Assembly: GCA_026394055.1 (NCBI GenBank)
Contig: JAPKYZ010000063.1
Span: 1 to 64,000, forward strand
Direction of reading: 5' to 3'
DNA: 64,000 bases
Source: Acidobacteriota bacterium
GTDB lineage: Bacteria; Acidobacteriota; Terriglobia; Bryobacterales; Bryobacteraceae
The position numbers and the translations under genes were made by a program. A model generated the notes under the pieces. It did no database searches, had not been told where the DNA came from, and saw only the letters and a program-made list of their open reading frames with translations. Of this stretch, positions 53,506 through 62,171 are shown one piece after another (positions within the stretch are counted from its first letter, which is position 1; every line of letters begins with the position of its first letter).

Positions 53506-55143
53506 GTGAAACGCATGCTGTCACGAATCTGTCTTCATTCCACCCTCATTTTGGGCCTCAGCTGGGGCTTGAACGCGCAAGAAAAAGTTGACCTGGAAGT
53601 TGTGCACAAGATCCGCAAGGAGGCCTTTGAGAACTCCAAGGTGATGGACCATCTGTTTTACTTGACAGATGTGTCCGGTCCGCGCGTCACCGGTTCGCCC
53701 GGCTACACCAAGGCCGCCAATTGGGCCGTGAAGCGGCTGGTGGAGATGGGCGTATCGGATACGCACCTCGAAAAGTGGGGCCCGTTCGGCAATGGCTGGT
53801 CCTATTCGAAGTTTGTGGCCACCCAAGTGGAGCCCGCCTTTTCGCCGCTGATCGGCTTCCCCCTGGCCTGGACGCCCGGCACCAATGGACCGGTCCGCGG
53901 CGACATCCTGCTGGCCACCATCCGCCTGGAACCGGACTTTGACAAGTGGAAGGGCAAGCTGAAGGGCAAGATCGTCCTGCTGGACCCGGCCAAGGATCTC
54001 TCGCTGCAAGATAAGCCCTCGCTGCAGCGCTGGAGCGACGCGGAACTCGCCGAGCGCGCCATGGCCCCGGAAGCGGGCCAGACGCCGCGCGCGGCGGAAG
54101 GTGCTCCGGCACGGGCCGCCATGCCGGGGATCGCTCCGGGTCAGCCTTTCTCGATGGAGAAGGTCCGGGCGTTCATCGACAAGCGCAACCAGTTCCTGCG
54201 TGATGAAGGCGCCCTGGCCGTGCTGACGGTGGGCACGCGCAATGACGGTGGCACCATCTTTGCGACCTCCGGCGGCAGCTTCGACCCGAAGCGTCCGGTC
54301 CCGCCGCCCACCATCGCCATCGCGGCGGAACAGTACAACCGCATGGTCCGGTTGGCGGAGCACAACATTCCGGTGAAGGTGGAACTCGATGTCGAGACCA
54401 AGCTGCACACCGAAGACCAGTACAGCTACAACGTGATCGGCGAGATCCCGGGCTCGAGCAAGAAGGGTGAAGTGGTGATGCTCGGTGCACACCTGGATTC
54501 CTGGCACGCCGCCACCGGCGCCACCGACAACGCCGCCGGCAGCGCCATCATGATCGAGGTGATGCGCATCCTGAAGACGCTGAACCTGAAGATGGACCGC
54601 ACCGTCCGCATCGGCCTCTGGAGCGGGGAAGAGCAGGGTCTCCTGGGCTCCCGCGCCTATGTGAAGGAGCACTTCGCCGACCCCACCGACATGAAGCTGA
54701 AAGGCGAGCACGCCACCATGGCCGGCTACTTCAACATCGACAACGGCACCGGCAAAATCCGCGGCATCTACATGCAGGGCAACGACATGGTGCGGCCGAT
54801 CTTTGAAGCGTGGCTGTCGCCATTCAAGGATCTAGGCGCCACCACTGTCTCCATCCGCACCACCGGCGGCACGGACCACCTGGCCTTCGACGGCGTCGGC
54901 CTCCCCGGCTTCCAGTTCATCCAGGACCCGATCGAGTACCAGACCCGCACGCACCACTCCAACATGGACGTCTACGACCGCGCCGTGCCGGAAGACTTGA
55001 AGCAGATGGCCGCCATCGTCGCCAGCTTCGTCTACAACACCGCCGCCCGCGAAGAGAAACTACCGCGCAAGCCCCTGCCGAAGGCTCGTCCAGCGGGTGC
55101 TGGCCTCGGTGGCCCCGGCGGCGGCCCTCCCGCGGGCAACTAG
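53506..55143 (+). CDS. Secreted M28-family metallopeptidase with PA domain
   Basis: A 545-residue aminopeptidase-like enzyme. Signal peptide in the first 24 residues (MKRMLSRICLHSTLILGLSWGLNAQ). A PA insert (about 110-280) interrupts the catalytic region. The zinc ligands are recognisable in GAHLDSWHAATGATDNAAG (His, Asp), GLWSGEEQGLLGS (Glu-Glu) and NIDNGTGK, and a final [11 protein letters not shown] (His). The start is GTG at 53506; ATG at 53515 is possible and better placed relative to a TATTCT-like -10 box. A 72-bp copy of its 3' region recurs at 55557-55628. Confidence 0.9.
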   Translation: MKRMLSRICLHSTLILGLSWGLNAQEKVDLEVVHKIRKEAFENSKVMDHLFYLTDVSGPRVTGSPGYTKAANWAVKRLVEMGVSDTHLEKWGPFGNGWSYSKFVATQVEPAFSPLIGFPLAWTPGTNGPVRGDILLATIRLEPDFDKWKGKLKGKIVLLDPAKDLSLQDKPSLQRWSDAELAERAMAPEAGQTPRAAEGAPARAAMPGIAPGQPFSMEKVRAFIDKRNQFLRDEGALAVLTVGTRNDGGTIFATSGGSFDPKRPVPPPTIAIAAEQYNRMVRLAEHNIPVKVELDVETKLHTEDQYSYNVIGEIPGSSKKGEVVMLGAHLDSWHAATGATDNAAGSAIMIEVMRILKTLNLKMDRTVRIGLWSGEEQGLLGSRAYVKEHFADPTDMKLKGEHATMAGYFNIDNGTGKIRGIYMQGNDMVRPIFEAWLSPFKDLGATTVSIRTTGGTDHLAFDGVGLPGFQFIQDPIEYQTRTHHSNMDVYDRAVPEDLKQMAAIVASFVYNTAAREEKLPRKPLPKARPAGAGLGGPGGGPPAGN

Positions 55144-55188
55144 CCCCAACCCGGCACGCCGACGTGGTTCAACCGAAGTAGCAGCCGT

Positions 55189-55249
55189 ACCGAGCCGCGA
55201 CGGCAACGGAGCGGTCTGTTCCTGGCCCCGCTTTTGCGAACTTGCGGGG
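55189..55249. repeat. Copy of the GAGCCGCGAC...GGAGCGG repeat plus a GC-rich hairpin
   Basis: The 26-bp core occurs at 55189-55214. A 6-bp hairpin, ccccgc (55226-55231) and gcgggg (55244-55249), follows. They are just after the M28 peptidase stop codon. The hairpin may terminate transcription, but there is no U-run. Confidence 0.55.
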
Positions 55250-55331
55250 TCGGGATGGTCCGCTGTAGGCTGTGCCGTTTTGCGAGCCTCATTCGTGTCA
55301 ACTCCTGTAAACTCAAGAGAAGGAGGCCGTT

Positions 55332-55517
55332 ATGGATACGCTCGCCGAAAGACTCGATACGAAGCTGCGCACTTGGAATGCGGAGACTGCTGCCGACGTT
55401 CGTGAACGCATTGCTGAGGTGATCGATCTGGCGGACTCCGACGTGCTCGACCTGATGCGCTCGCGGGCCCGCGAACAGGCCGTGCTGGACATTCTGGATG
55501 AACCCCCAGCCCGGTGA
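55332..55517 (+). CDS. Small orphan protein of 61 residues
   Basis: A short acidic helical protein (MDTLAERLDTKLRTWNAETA...). A strong Shine-Dalgarno sequence (aaggagg) lies 6 nt before the ATG, and the protein has no internal stops over 61 codons. No family is recognised. It lies between the repeat at 55189 and the peptidase-gene fragment at 55557, so it may be part of an inserted segment. The opposite strand also has an ORF, but with no ribosome site. Confidence 0.55.
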   Translation: MDTLAERLDTKLRTWNAETAADVRERIAEVIDLADSDVLDLMRSRAREQAVLDILDEPPAR

Positions 55518-55556
55518 AGTGTGGTTGGCCGAGCTTGGCCTTGCGGCAAAGGCACG

Positions 55557-55628
55557 CCCGGCTTCCAGTTTATCCAGGACCCGATCGGGTACCAGACCGG
55601 CACGCACCACTCCAACATGGACGTCTAC
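55557..55628 (+). pseudogene. Fragment of the M28 peptidase gene (72 bp, 69 identical)
   Basis: It matches 54904-54975, the region encoding [18 protein letters not shown] and beyond, with only three substitutions (two are visible as changes to gly codons). The next sequence, ggcaactag, resembles the peptidase gene's last codons. The preceding 20 nt are also weakly similar. It cannot be translated as the peptidase and is a decayed or partial duplication, oriented as the parent. Confidence 0.85.
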
Positions 55629-55639
55629 CGGCTGGCAAC

Positions 55640-55939
55640 TAGTGTCGTAGCTCGGCAGGGCCCGAAATAGGGATCGAATCTTGGGTCGCCCAGAAGAACA
55701 CGGTTGCGATGAAGGCCGTGCCTAATCGCGCCGCGAGACGCCGCGTAAGGCATCCCGAAGCCAACTCTTAAATGAGCAGTTCTCGACTACGCACCCGCCA
55801 TGCGCCAAACCGATTTGCCGCTTGCTCTCAGTTAGGCATATACGTGCTGGCGTTGGCGCTACCGGCTCGTAGGATGCCTGTATTCAGATAGACTAGGGAG
55901 CTGTAGCCATATCGGTCCCCTTACGATTGCAGATCTCAC
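55640..55939. other. Non-coding stretch before the GHKL gene
   Basis: No credible gene is present. A small palindrome and several TA-rich segments such as ttaggcatatacg occur before the ATG at 55940, but no clear promoter or ribosome site is visible. Sequence composition is slightly lower in GC than the surroundings. Confidence 0.4.
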
Positions 55940-57943
55940 ATGAGCAAAGTAAATATCAAGCGCACGGTCGAGAATATCCGCGCAAATACGACTGTTTACT
56001 CGCCGATCATCGAGGTAGTCGTCAATGCCCTTCAGTCCATTCAAAGCTCCGGTCGACGCGACGGAAACATTGCGATCCGCATCCACCGGGACGGCCAGAC
56101 CGAGATGGACGGCGGCTTACCGGGGATCCGGAGCTTCGAGGTCGAAGATAACGGACTGGGCTTTACGGAGGCCAACCGCGAATCCTTTGACACGCTTTAC
56201 TCCGACCTGAAAAGCCTCGAGGGCGGCAAAGGGTTCGGGCGCTTCATCTGCCTGAAGTACTTTGCGGATGTCTCGATTGACAGTGTCTTCGCCGAGGGGG
56301 AAGGACTCAGACGCCGCACCTTTTCGATGGGTAAGGACAGCGACATCATCATCCATGAGAAAGTCGCACTTGTTCCAGCGACAACGGCCGTCAAGACGAT
56401 TGTCCATCTGAGGGATGTCAAGGACAAGAAGTTCCCCGACAAGAAGCTTGAGACTGTGGCGCGCAACCTCGCTGAGAGGCTGCTGCCGCATTTCATCACC
56501 AAGGATTATGTCTGTCCCTCGATTGTCCTGTCGGCAGAGACTGGTGATTCCATCTGCCTGAACGAATGGTTCAGTAACGAGATTTCCGGCGTAATTAAGG
56601 AAATCGAGATCCCAGATGGAAAGTTCGTATTGAAGGCGTTTGACGTAGATGAGCACTTTGAGGTGCGGGTGTTTAAGCTCTACTCCCCGAAAAATCAAAA
56701 GAGCAAGATCAGCTTGGTAGCTCACCGTCGGGAAGTGTCGGGCTCGCCAATAGACGATTACGTGCCCGAGTTCGGTGAAGATTTTTACGATAGAGGGGGC
56801 TCGGGCGAGTCGGTCTCAGAGAGGAACTACATCGTAAAGGCTTACGTGTTCGGTCCATATCTCGACCGACACGTTTCGCTTGAGCGGGGCGGCTTTGAGT
56901 TCGAGAGAGAGCGCGACCTGCATTATGGAATCGGGCAAGCCGAGATTGAGGAGAAGTCCGCTTCAATCGCCAAGGAGGCGGTCGGAACGGAAGTCGCTGG
57001 GCGACAGGAGAAAAAACGCGAGCGCGTTCACACCTATGTGGAGGACGAAGCGCCATGGCACAGAGTCCTTCTCGAAAAGATAGACCTCAGCGGGATGCCC
57101 CTCAAGCCCTCAAACGAGGAGATCGAGTCGCGCCTGCAGAAGGAAAAATTCAAGCAGGAAGCCCAAATTAAGCGCGACGTTTCTAAAATCCTGTCGAGCG
57201 GGGACCTCGAAGGATTGGAGCAAAACGTTAAGGACATTGTCGAGAAAATCTCCGGTGCCAGCCGAAACGACCTGATCCATTACATAGCGATGCGCCGAAA
57301 TATTCTCGACCTGTTCGGCAAGAGCCTCCAATGGGACGAGAACCACAAGTATTCCTCAGAGGGCTTCGTCCACGACATCATCTTTCCGCGGAAAGGTGAC
57401 ATCTTCAAGACACCATTTCACGACCATAACCTGTGGATAATTGACGAGCGCCTGAACTTCACCACCTATCTTTCATCCGACGTTCCGCTCGATGGTGGCA
57501 AGACAGAGCGACCGGACCTCATCGCCTATGACCGGCGCGTAGTCTTTCGCGGCGACAATGAATCGAGCAACCCGGTAACAATCTTCGAGTTCAAGAAGCC
57601 TCAGCGTGACGACTTCGTTAACAAATCCTCCGACGAGGATCCGGTTGAGCAAATCGTTCGCTACGTCAACAGCATCGTGGACGGCAAGTTCAAAACGCCC
57701 GAAGGCTTGAAAATACTGGTAGCACCCAACACGCCGTTTTATGGGTTTGTAGTCTGCGACTTGACAGCGAAAGTCGAACGCTGGCTCTTTAGTGAAAAGG
57801 ATTTCAAGCCCATGCCCGACAAGCAGGGATGGTTCTCATGGAAGGGGAACATCAACCTTTACATCGAAGTGCTTTCCTGGGACAAGGTTCTAAAAGACGC
57901 CCAGATGCGCAACAAGGTTTTCTTCCATAAGCTTGGCATTTGA
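55940..57943 (+). CDS. GHKL ATPase fused to a RecB-like PD-(D/E)xK nuclease (putative defence protein)
   Basis: A 667-residue two-part protein. The N-terminal domain is an ATPase of the Hsp90/MutL/MORC group: N-box IIEVVVNAL (Glu25, Asn29), G1 box VEDNGLGF (Asp70-Gly74) and G2 box GGKGFGRF (95-102). A middle region (about 150-440) ends in a charged coiled-coil-like part. The C-terminal domain has Asp526 (ERPDLIAY), Glu550-x-Lys552 (IFEFKKP) and Gln571-x3-Tyr575 (QIVRY), which match the PD-(D/E)xK plus QxxxY pattern of RecB/Cas4-like nucleases. No transmembrane segment or signal peptide. Lower-GC codon use than the neighbours and a debris-rich setting suggest horizontal transfer. The physiological role is inferred. 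Confidence 0.75.
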   Translation: MSKVNIKRTVENIRANTTVYSPIIEVVVNALQSIQSSGRRDGNIAIRIHRDGQTEMDGGLPGIRSFEVEDNGLGFTEANRESFDTLYSDLKSLEGGKGFGRFICLKYFADVSIDSVFAEGEGLRRRTFSMGKDSDIIIHEKVALVPATTAVKTIVHLRDVKDKKFPDKKLETVARNLAERLLPHFITKDYVCPSIVLSAETGDSICLNEWFSNEISGVIKEIEIPDGKFVLKAFDVDEHFEVRVFKLYSPKNQKSKISLVAHRREVSGSPIDDYVPEFGEDFYDRGGSGESVSERNYIVKAYVFGPYLDRHVSLERGGFEFERERDLHYGIGQAEIEEKSASIAKEAVGTEVAGRQEKKRERVHTYVEDEAPWHRVLLEKIDLSGMPLKPSNEEIESRLQKEKFKQEAQIKRDVSKILSSGDLEGLEQNVKDIVEKISGASRNDLIHYIAMRRNILDLFGKSLQWDENHKYSSEGFVHDIIFPRKGDIFKTPFHDHNLWIIDERLNFTTYLSSDVPLDGGKTERPDLIAYDRRVVFRGDNESSNPVTIFEFKKPQRDDFVNKSSDEDPVEQIVRYVNSIVDGKFKTPEGLKILVAPNTPFYGFVVCDLTAKVERWLFSEKDFKPMPDKQGWFSWKGNINLYIEVLSWDKVLKDAQMRNKVFFHKLGI

Positions 57944-58726
57944 GGCCACAGCCCTCTCCAGCAAGCCCATTCTCCTGCTTCTAACCGAGAAAAAGTGGCT
58001 TAACCGCGGCGGGTGCCGCTTTCGCCCATCGGGCTAGCCTGACCCTCGGCGATTTGACGCTTCACGACTTCCGGATCACGGCTCAGGCCCAGTGCGCAGC
58101 CCCGGCGAGCCTTCGAAAAGGTGCTCAAGCGCGTTCTGCTCGGTGTGCTTGACATTTTCAACTCTTCGAGTAGGAGGTCGATCTCCGCTGGAGTTCCTTG
58201 GAGGGACCGCATCATTGAGAGCCTAAGGCAGTCTGCGTCAGTGTTGGTGATGATCGCCCGTCACTCGCCGCCGCCGCCCCCATCCCCCCTATTCTCCATC
58301 ACTTAGGCTGCGCTCTAGCCGGCACACCCGCACCAACATGCTAATTCCGGAAGTGGAGGACCCATGCCGTCTCGCGCCCCGCGCCGCTTTCTGGCCCAGC
58401 CACTCACCAACGCCCGCGCGCCCCGTCGTGCCACCGCCAAAAACCTAGTACTTTACCGCACACCCCGCGCTTCGTTCCGCAACGCCGTCCATCCGGTAAC
58501 GCACACAAAAAGAAATACTTATTCCGTTCGCCAGCGTCGGGGGGAGGGAGATTTCGTTTTTGCGAGCGCTACACCCCAATGCGGGTAGTTTCCGGTGAGA
58601 GTCTATCGCCGTGAGATGTCTTGGCGGAGTTCCGCCACTGACCTGGTAGCAACGGTTCCCGCACAGTTTCTTCGCGGCGGCCAGCGGTGTAGAGAGATTC
58701 ATCGGTGGTTAGCAACCTGTTCCGAA
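57944..58726. other. Accessory non-coding region
   Basis: No supported gene in almost 800 nt. A 16-bp palindrome (tggcgga-gt-tccgcca) lies at 58622-58637. A minus-strand ORF at 58000-58215 and a plus-strand ORF at 58364-58588 have no ribosome site and no recognised family. The region runs into the repeat at 58727. Confidence 0.4.
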
Positions 58727-58796
58727 GACCGCTCCCTGACGGTCGCGGCTCTGTAACGCACTGACTCGACTGAGCCGCGCACGTCAGTAAGCGGTC
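58727..58796. repeat. Intergenic hairpin repeat, 70-bp form
   Basis: Arms at 58727-58751 and 58772-58796 are complementary with 4 mismatches in 25 bp. It belongs to the GAGCCGCGAC...GGAGCGG family and aligns along its length with 47507-47575. Confidence 0.75.
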
Positions 58797-58848
58797 TGCT
58801 GGGGCTTTCGCTACTGCTAGTTGGGGCGGCGATTTCTCGCGAGATTGA

Positions 58849-59281
58849 CCCTTCACACCGACGAATATGTTCGATACACTCCCGGCCGTTAGGGAACTTC
58901 TATGCATTTCCCTCGTGTGTCGGCGTTTGTGCCGGTCTCGCGGCGCTGAGTTGCGCCAGTGCTCAGGGCCAAATGAATCAGGCCCACGCGGCCATTTTCC
59001 GGCCGCCGCCGTCGAACGAGCTGGGCCGGTTGACGGACCGCGTGGCCTCTCCACTACCTCCGGCCACCACTGCCGGACCCATCGCGCGCCGCAATTTCGT
59101 TGATCAACATATCTTTGCGAAGCTGGCCGCCGAGAAGGTTTCCCCCGCACCGTGACCCGCGGAAGCGCGACCGGCTGATTGACCAGTTGCGCCCAATCGA
59201 AGCCTTGGTCGACAAGTTCGTCCACTACTTCATGGACCTGTTCCGCGCCATGATCGAGGCCTCCGCCAGATCGAATGATGG
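58849..59281 (+). pseudogene. Decayed 5' copy of the DUF1549-type gene at 62172
   Basis: The sequence matches about 62119-62735, including its promoter (TTCACA at 58852, 17 nt, TACACT at 58875), signal-peptide-encoding start and the NQAHA.IFRPPPS.ELGRLTDRVA... region. Two internal deletions remove about 100 bp (after cccgcaccg) and about 100 bp (after gacctgttccgcgcc), with stops. The homology ends near 59281; the rest of the parent gene is missing. The two copies lie on the same strand, 3.3 kb apart, flanking the sensor kinase and small membrane protein. Confidence 0.85.
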
Positions 59282-59350
59282 GACCGCGCCGGCTTCCGGC
59301 GGCAACGAGGGAGGGTTCACACCAGGGCGTCACCCGCTTCGCGCGGGCAC

Positions 59351-61456
59351 TTACGGGGTCGGGCTAAGTTCTTCTTCCGGTTGGGGCGAAGACCACATGG
59401 CCAGCGTGCGCTGCAGGTCTTCTAGCGAGAAGGGCTTGGTGACGAAGGCGTCCATGCCGACGGCCAGGCACCGGTCTCGATCTCCCTTGAAGGCGGAGGC
59501 GGTGAGGGCCACCACGGGCAGATGCTGGCCGTCGGTGCTGGCTTCGCGCTCCCGCAGGGCGATGGTGGCCTCGTAGCCGTCCATCTCCGGCATGTTGCAG
59601 TCCATGAACACGACGCGATAGTCGGACGATTCAATTGACTCCAGCGCCTCCCGGCCGGTGGAGGCCAGATCTACCGCGCAGCCCAGCCGCTCCAGCATTT
59701 TCTTGCCCACCAAACGGTTCACCGGATGGTCGTCCACCAGCAGCACGGGCATGCCGTCAAAGCGGCGGGGGGCGGGGGCGGGGGCAGTCTCGGCGGCGGG
59801 CAGCGGCTCGGCGGCCTTCGGCAAGGGCAGCAGGACGGTGAAGCAGGCGCCGGCGCCCACCTCACTGTGGACAAACACGTCGCCGCCCATCCGTTGGGCC
59901 AGCCGGAGCACGATGGCCAACCCCAGCCCGGTGCCTCCATGGCGGCGGCCGCCGGAGTTGTCGAGCTGCGTAAAACGCTCAAACAGGCACCCAATCTGAG
60001 CCGCGGGGATGCCCGGGCCGGTATCGGTGACCGAGATCCGGGTGAGTGGCATAGGCCCCTGGCCCGCATGGGCGGCCTCAATGGTGACGCGACCTTTGGC
60101 GGTGAACTTGATGGCGTTGCTCACCAGATTCAGCACGATCTGGCGCACCCGGTTGGGGTCGCCCCAGCAGGCGGCCGGCAGGTCCGGATCGGCCACCAGA
60201 ACCAGCTCCAGGCCTTGCTCCAGTGCCTTGGGCTCCATCAGCTCGACAATGCTCCGCAGCACCGCCCGGAGGTCGAAGGCCGTCTGGGTAAGGTCCAGCT
60301 TGCCGGCCTCTACTTTGGAAAAGTCGAGGATGTCGTTGATCAGGCCGAGCAGACATTCTCCGGAATGCATCAGGGTGCTGAGCATCTGGCTCTGTCCGCG
60401 GCTCAACCGGGTGGAAGACAGCAGGCGGGCCATGCCGAGCACGCCATGCAACGGCGTCCGGATCTCGTGGCTCATCACGGCCAGGAAGTCGCCCTTGGCG
60501 CGATTGGCGGCCTCGGCGCGAATCATTTCTTCGGCCAACGTTTGGCGAGCCGCCTCGGCTTCGGCCAGGCTGCGCTGGGCCGCCTGCTCCGCCAGTTTGC
60601 GGGCGGTGACGTCGAACTCCATCCCCACGACGCGAACCGCGATGCCCTGGGCGTCGCGCTGCACCTCCGCGTGATTGGCCACATAGCGGATGGAGCCATC
60701 ATCGAGGACGATCCGGAAGCTGGTCTTCAGCACGGATCCGGAGGCGAGCGCCGCGGCCACCTCTACTTCGTGTTCTGCCAGGTCGTCGGGATGGACGCGG
60801 CTGCGGAAACGGTCGTACGACACTTCGCTGCCGGGTTCCCATTCGTACATTTCGTACATCCGGTCGGTCCAGATGGTTTGGTCCGAGGTGACGTTCCAGT
60901 CCCAGACGCCAATGTTGGCCGCGCGCAGGGCGAGCTCCATGCGCTCGGTGGATTCCCGGGCCCGGAGCTCGGCTTCCTTGCGCTCGGTGATCACCCGGCA
61001 CCAACCCTGGAGCCGGACACAGGCGCCGCTTCTGAACTCTGGTTCGCCGGTGCACTGAATCCAGATCGGCCGACCGGTGGCGGTGACGATCTGGCACTCC
61101 AGATCCCAGCTGCGGCCTTCGCGGATGGCGTGGTTTAGCGCGGTTTCCAGGGCGGAGCGGTCCGATGGCGCAAAGAAGGCCAGGCTTTGGGCCAGATCCG
61201 GCTGATAGTCTGGCGGGACCTCGTGCAGGCAGCGGACTTCCGGAGACCACAGCATCTGGCCGCTCTCCAGGTCCAGCTCCCAGCTGCCGCCTTCCGCCAT
61301 CCGGCCGATGCGGCCCAGCATTCGGTGTCCGTAGGTGAGATCGCCATCTCGCGCCGTGCCGGACGAGGGATGGGCGGCGCCGGACCCGGTCTGATTGCTT
61401 AACGCCCGCATAAAATCGGGCAAGCCGTCGGCCTGAAATTCACCTCTATCCGGCAT
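59351..61456 (-). CDS. Hybrid sensor histidine kinase with two PAS domains and a receiver domain
   Basis: A 701-residue cytoplasmic two-component protein with no transmembrane helix. PAS_3-type domains lie at about 50-160 and 165-285, followed by a coiled coil, HisKA (FLAVMSHEIRTPLHG, His phosphoacceptor), HATPase (NAIKFT N-box, DTGPGI and GTGLGLAI) and a C-terminal receiver (VLLVDDHPVNR, Asp in VVFMDCNMPEMDG, LTASA, KPF). The cognate output protein is not adjacent. It occupies the space between the DUF1549 pseudogene and the small membrane protein. Confidence 0.93.
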   Translation of the reverse strand: MPDRGEFQADGLPDFMRALSNQTGSGAAHPSSGTARDGDLTYGHRMLGRIGRMAEGGSWELDLESGQMLWSPEVRCLHEVPPDYQPDLAQSLAFFAPSDRSALETALNHAIREGRSWDLECQIVTATGRPIWIQCTGEPEFRSGACVRLQGWCRVITERKEAELRARESTERMELALRAANIGVWDWNVTSDQTIWTDRMYEMYEWEPGSEVSYDRFRSRVHPDDLAEHEVEVAAALASGSVLKTSFRIVLDDGSIRYVANHAEVQRDAQGIAVRVVGMEFDVTARKLAEQAAQRSLAEAEAARQTLAEEMIRAEAANRAKGDFLAVMSHEIRTPLHGVLGMARLLSSTRLSRGQSQMLSTLMHSGECLLGLINDILDFSKVEAGKLDLTQTAFDLRAVLRSIVELMEPKALEQGLELVLVADPDLPAACWGDPNRVRQIVLNLVSNAIKFTAKGRVTIEAAHAGQGPMPLTRISVTDTGPGIPAAQIGCLFERFTQLDNSGGRRHGGTGLGLAIVLRLAQRMGGDVFVHSEVGAGACFTVLLPLPKAAEPLPAAETAPAPAPRRFDGMPVLLVDDHPVNRLVGKKMLERLGCAVDLASTGREALESIESSDYRVVFMDCNMPEMDGYEATIALREREASTDGQHLPVVALTASAFKGDRDRCLAVGMDAFVTKPFSLEDLQRTLAMWSSPQPEEELSPTP

Positions 61457-61662
61457 TTAAAGCAAAACATCCCCACCGCGTCTTATCGTCGCGTTCCCGG
61501 CCAAATTCGAGCCACTTCACGCGCTTTGCAGCCAACGGGTGCCAGAAAGCCGCTGCCGATTGCAAACGTAGTCACTGCGTGGGCCTGCCGGTGTCCGGTC
61601 CGGCGGCGCGGGCCCTGCTGCCGGTCACTGGCGGCAACAAGAGCCAGACAAGTCCGGGGATA

Positions 61663-61989
61663 CTAGCTTGCTCCGCCCGATGCGCCGCGGGCCACTTCAG
61701 TTACGCCCAGGCGCCACTGCGCTTCTGAAACTACGCGCGGGTCGTCATGAAGAATGTATCCCTTTTCGAGATTCCGGATCGTGTATTGCTTGTTGTAAAG
61801 GAAGGCGACGACGATCTGCCAGATGCCGAGGGTGCACAAGCTAAACAGCAGATGCAAGGCCGCCACGCCCAGTTCTCCGCGGATGAGGGGGACAAACCAA
61901 CCAAAGAACAAATAGGTCCAACTGAATCCGTAGAAACCCTTCTTGACCACGCCGGTATGGGGATTCCTGATCATGACAACTTTCGCCAT
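61663..61989 (-). CDS. Small two-helix membrane protein (HrgC-like)
   Basis: A 108-residue protein. A short N-terminal segment with a GFSWTYLFFGWFVPLIRGE turn is followed by hydrophobic helices at about 20-42 and 46-68 (LGVAALHLLFSLCTLGIWQIVVAFLYN). The combination resembles the HrgC/DUF2628-like family, of unknown role. It stands alone between the sensor kinase and the DUF1549-type gene. The adjacent 200 nt (61457-61662) hold no recognisable feature. Confidence 0.7.
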   Translation of the reverse strand: MAKVVMIRNPHTGVVKKGFYGFSWTYLFFGWFVPLIRGELGVAALHLLFSLCTLGIWQIVVAFLYNKQYTIRNLEKGYILHDDPRVVSEAQWRLGVTEVARGASGGAS

Positions 61990-62121
61990 TTACATTTACT
62001 CCTAACGTAACTATGTCCTTCGTGAAGGACCCGGAGAAGCTAACATGTACTTACGGGCTTGTCAAGCCCCCCCAATTCTTCTCAGGGCCAGGAAAGCGGA
62101 AGCAAGAGAAGAAGCGGGCCC

Positions 62122-62150
62122 TTCACACCGATAGAGATTTTCGATACACT
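62122..62150 (+). promoter_or_regulatory. Promoter of the DUF1549-type gene
   Basis: TTCACA (62122-62127), 17 nt, TACACT (62145-62150). The same pair with the same spacing is conserved in the pseudogene copy (58852-58880), which supports it as a functional promoter. The ATG at 62172 follows 21 nt later, leaving a short leader with AAGGAA. Confidence 0.65.
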
Positions 62151-62171
62151 CTTGCGCGACAAGGAATCCGC

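Noticed and set aside
58000-58215. Minus-strand ORF of 71 codons after the GHKL gene
   Set aside because: No ribosome site, no recognisable family and composition no better than random; left as non-coding.
58364-58588. Plus-strand ORF of 74 codons
   Set aside because: Arg/Pro-rich product typical of a random reading in GC-rich DNA; no ribosome site.
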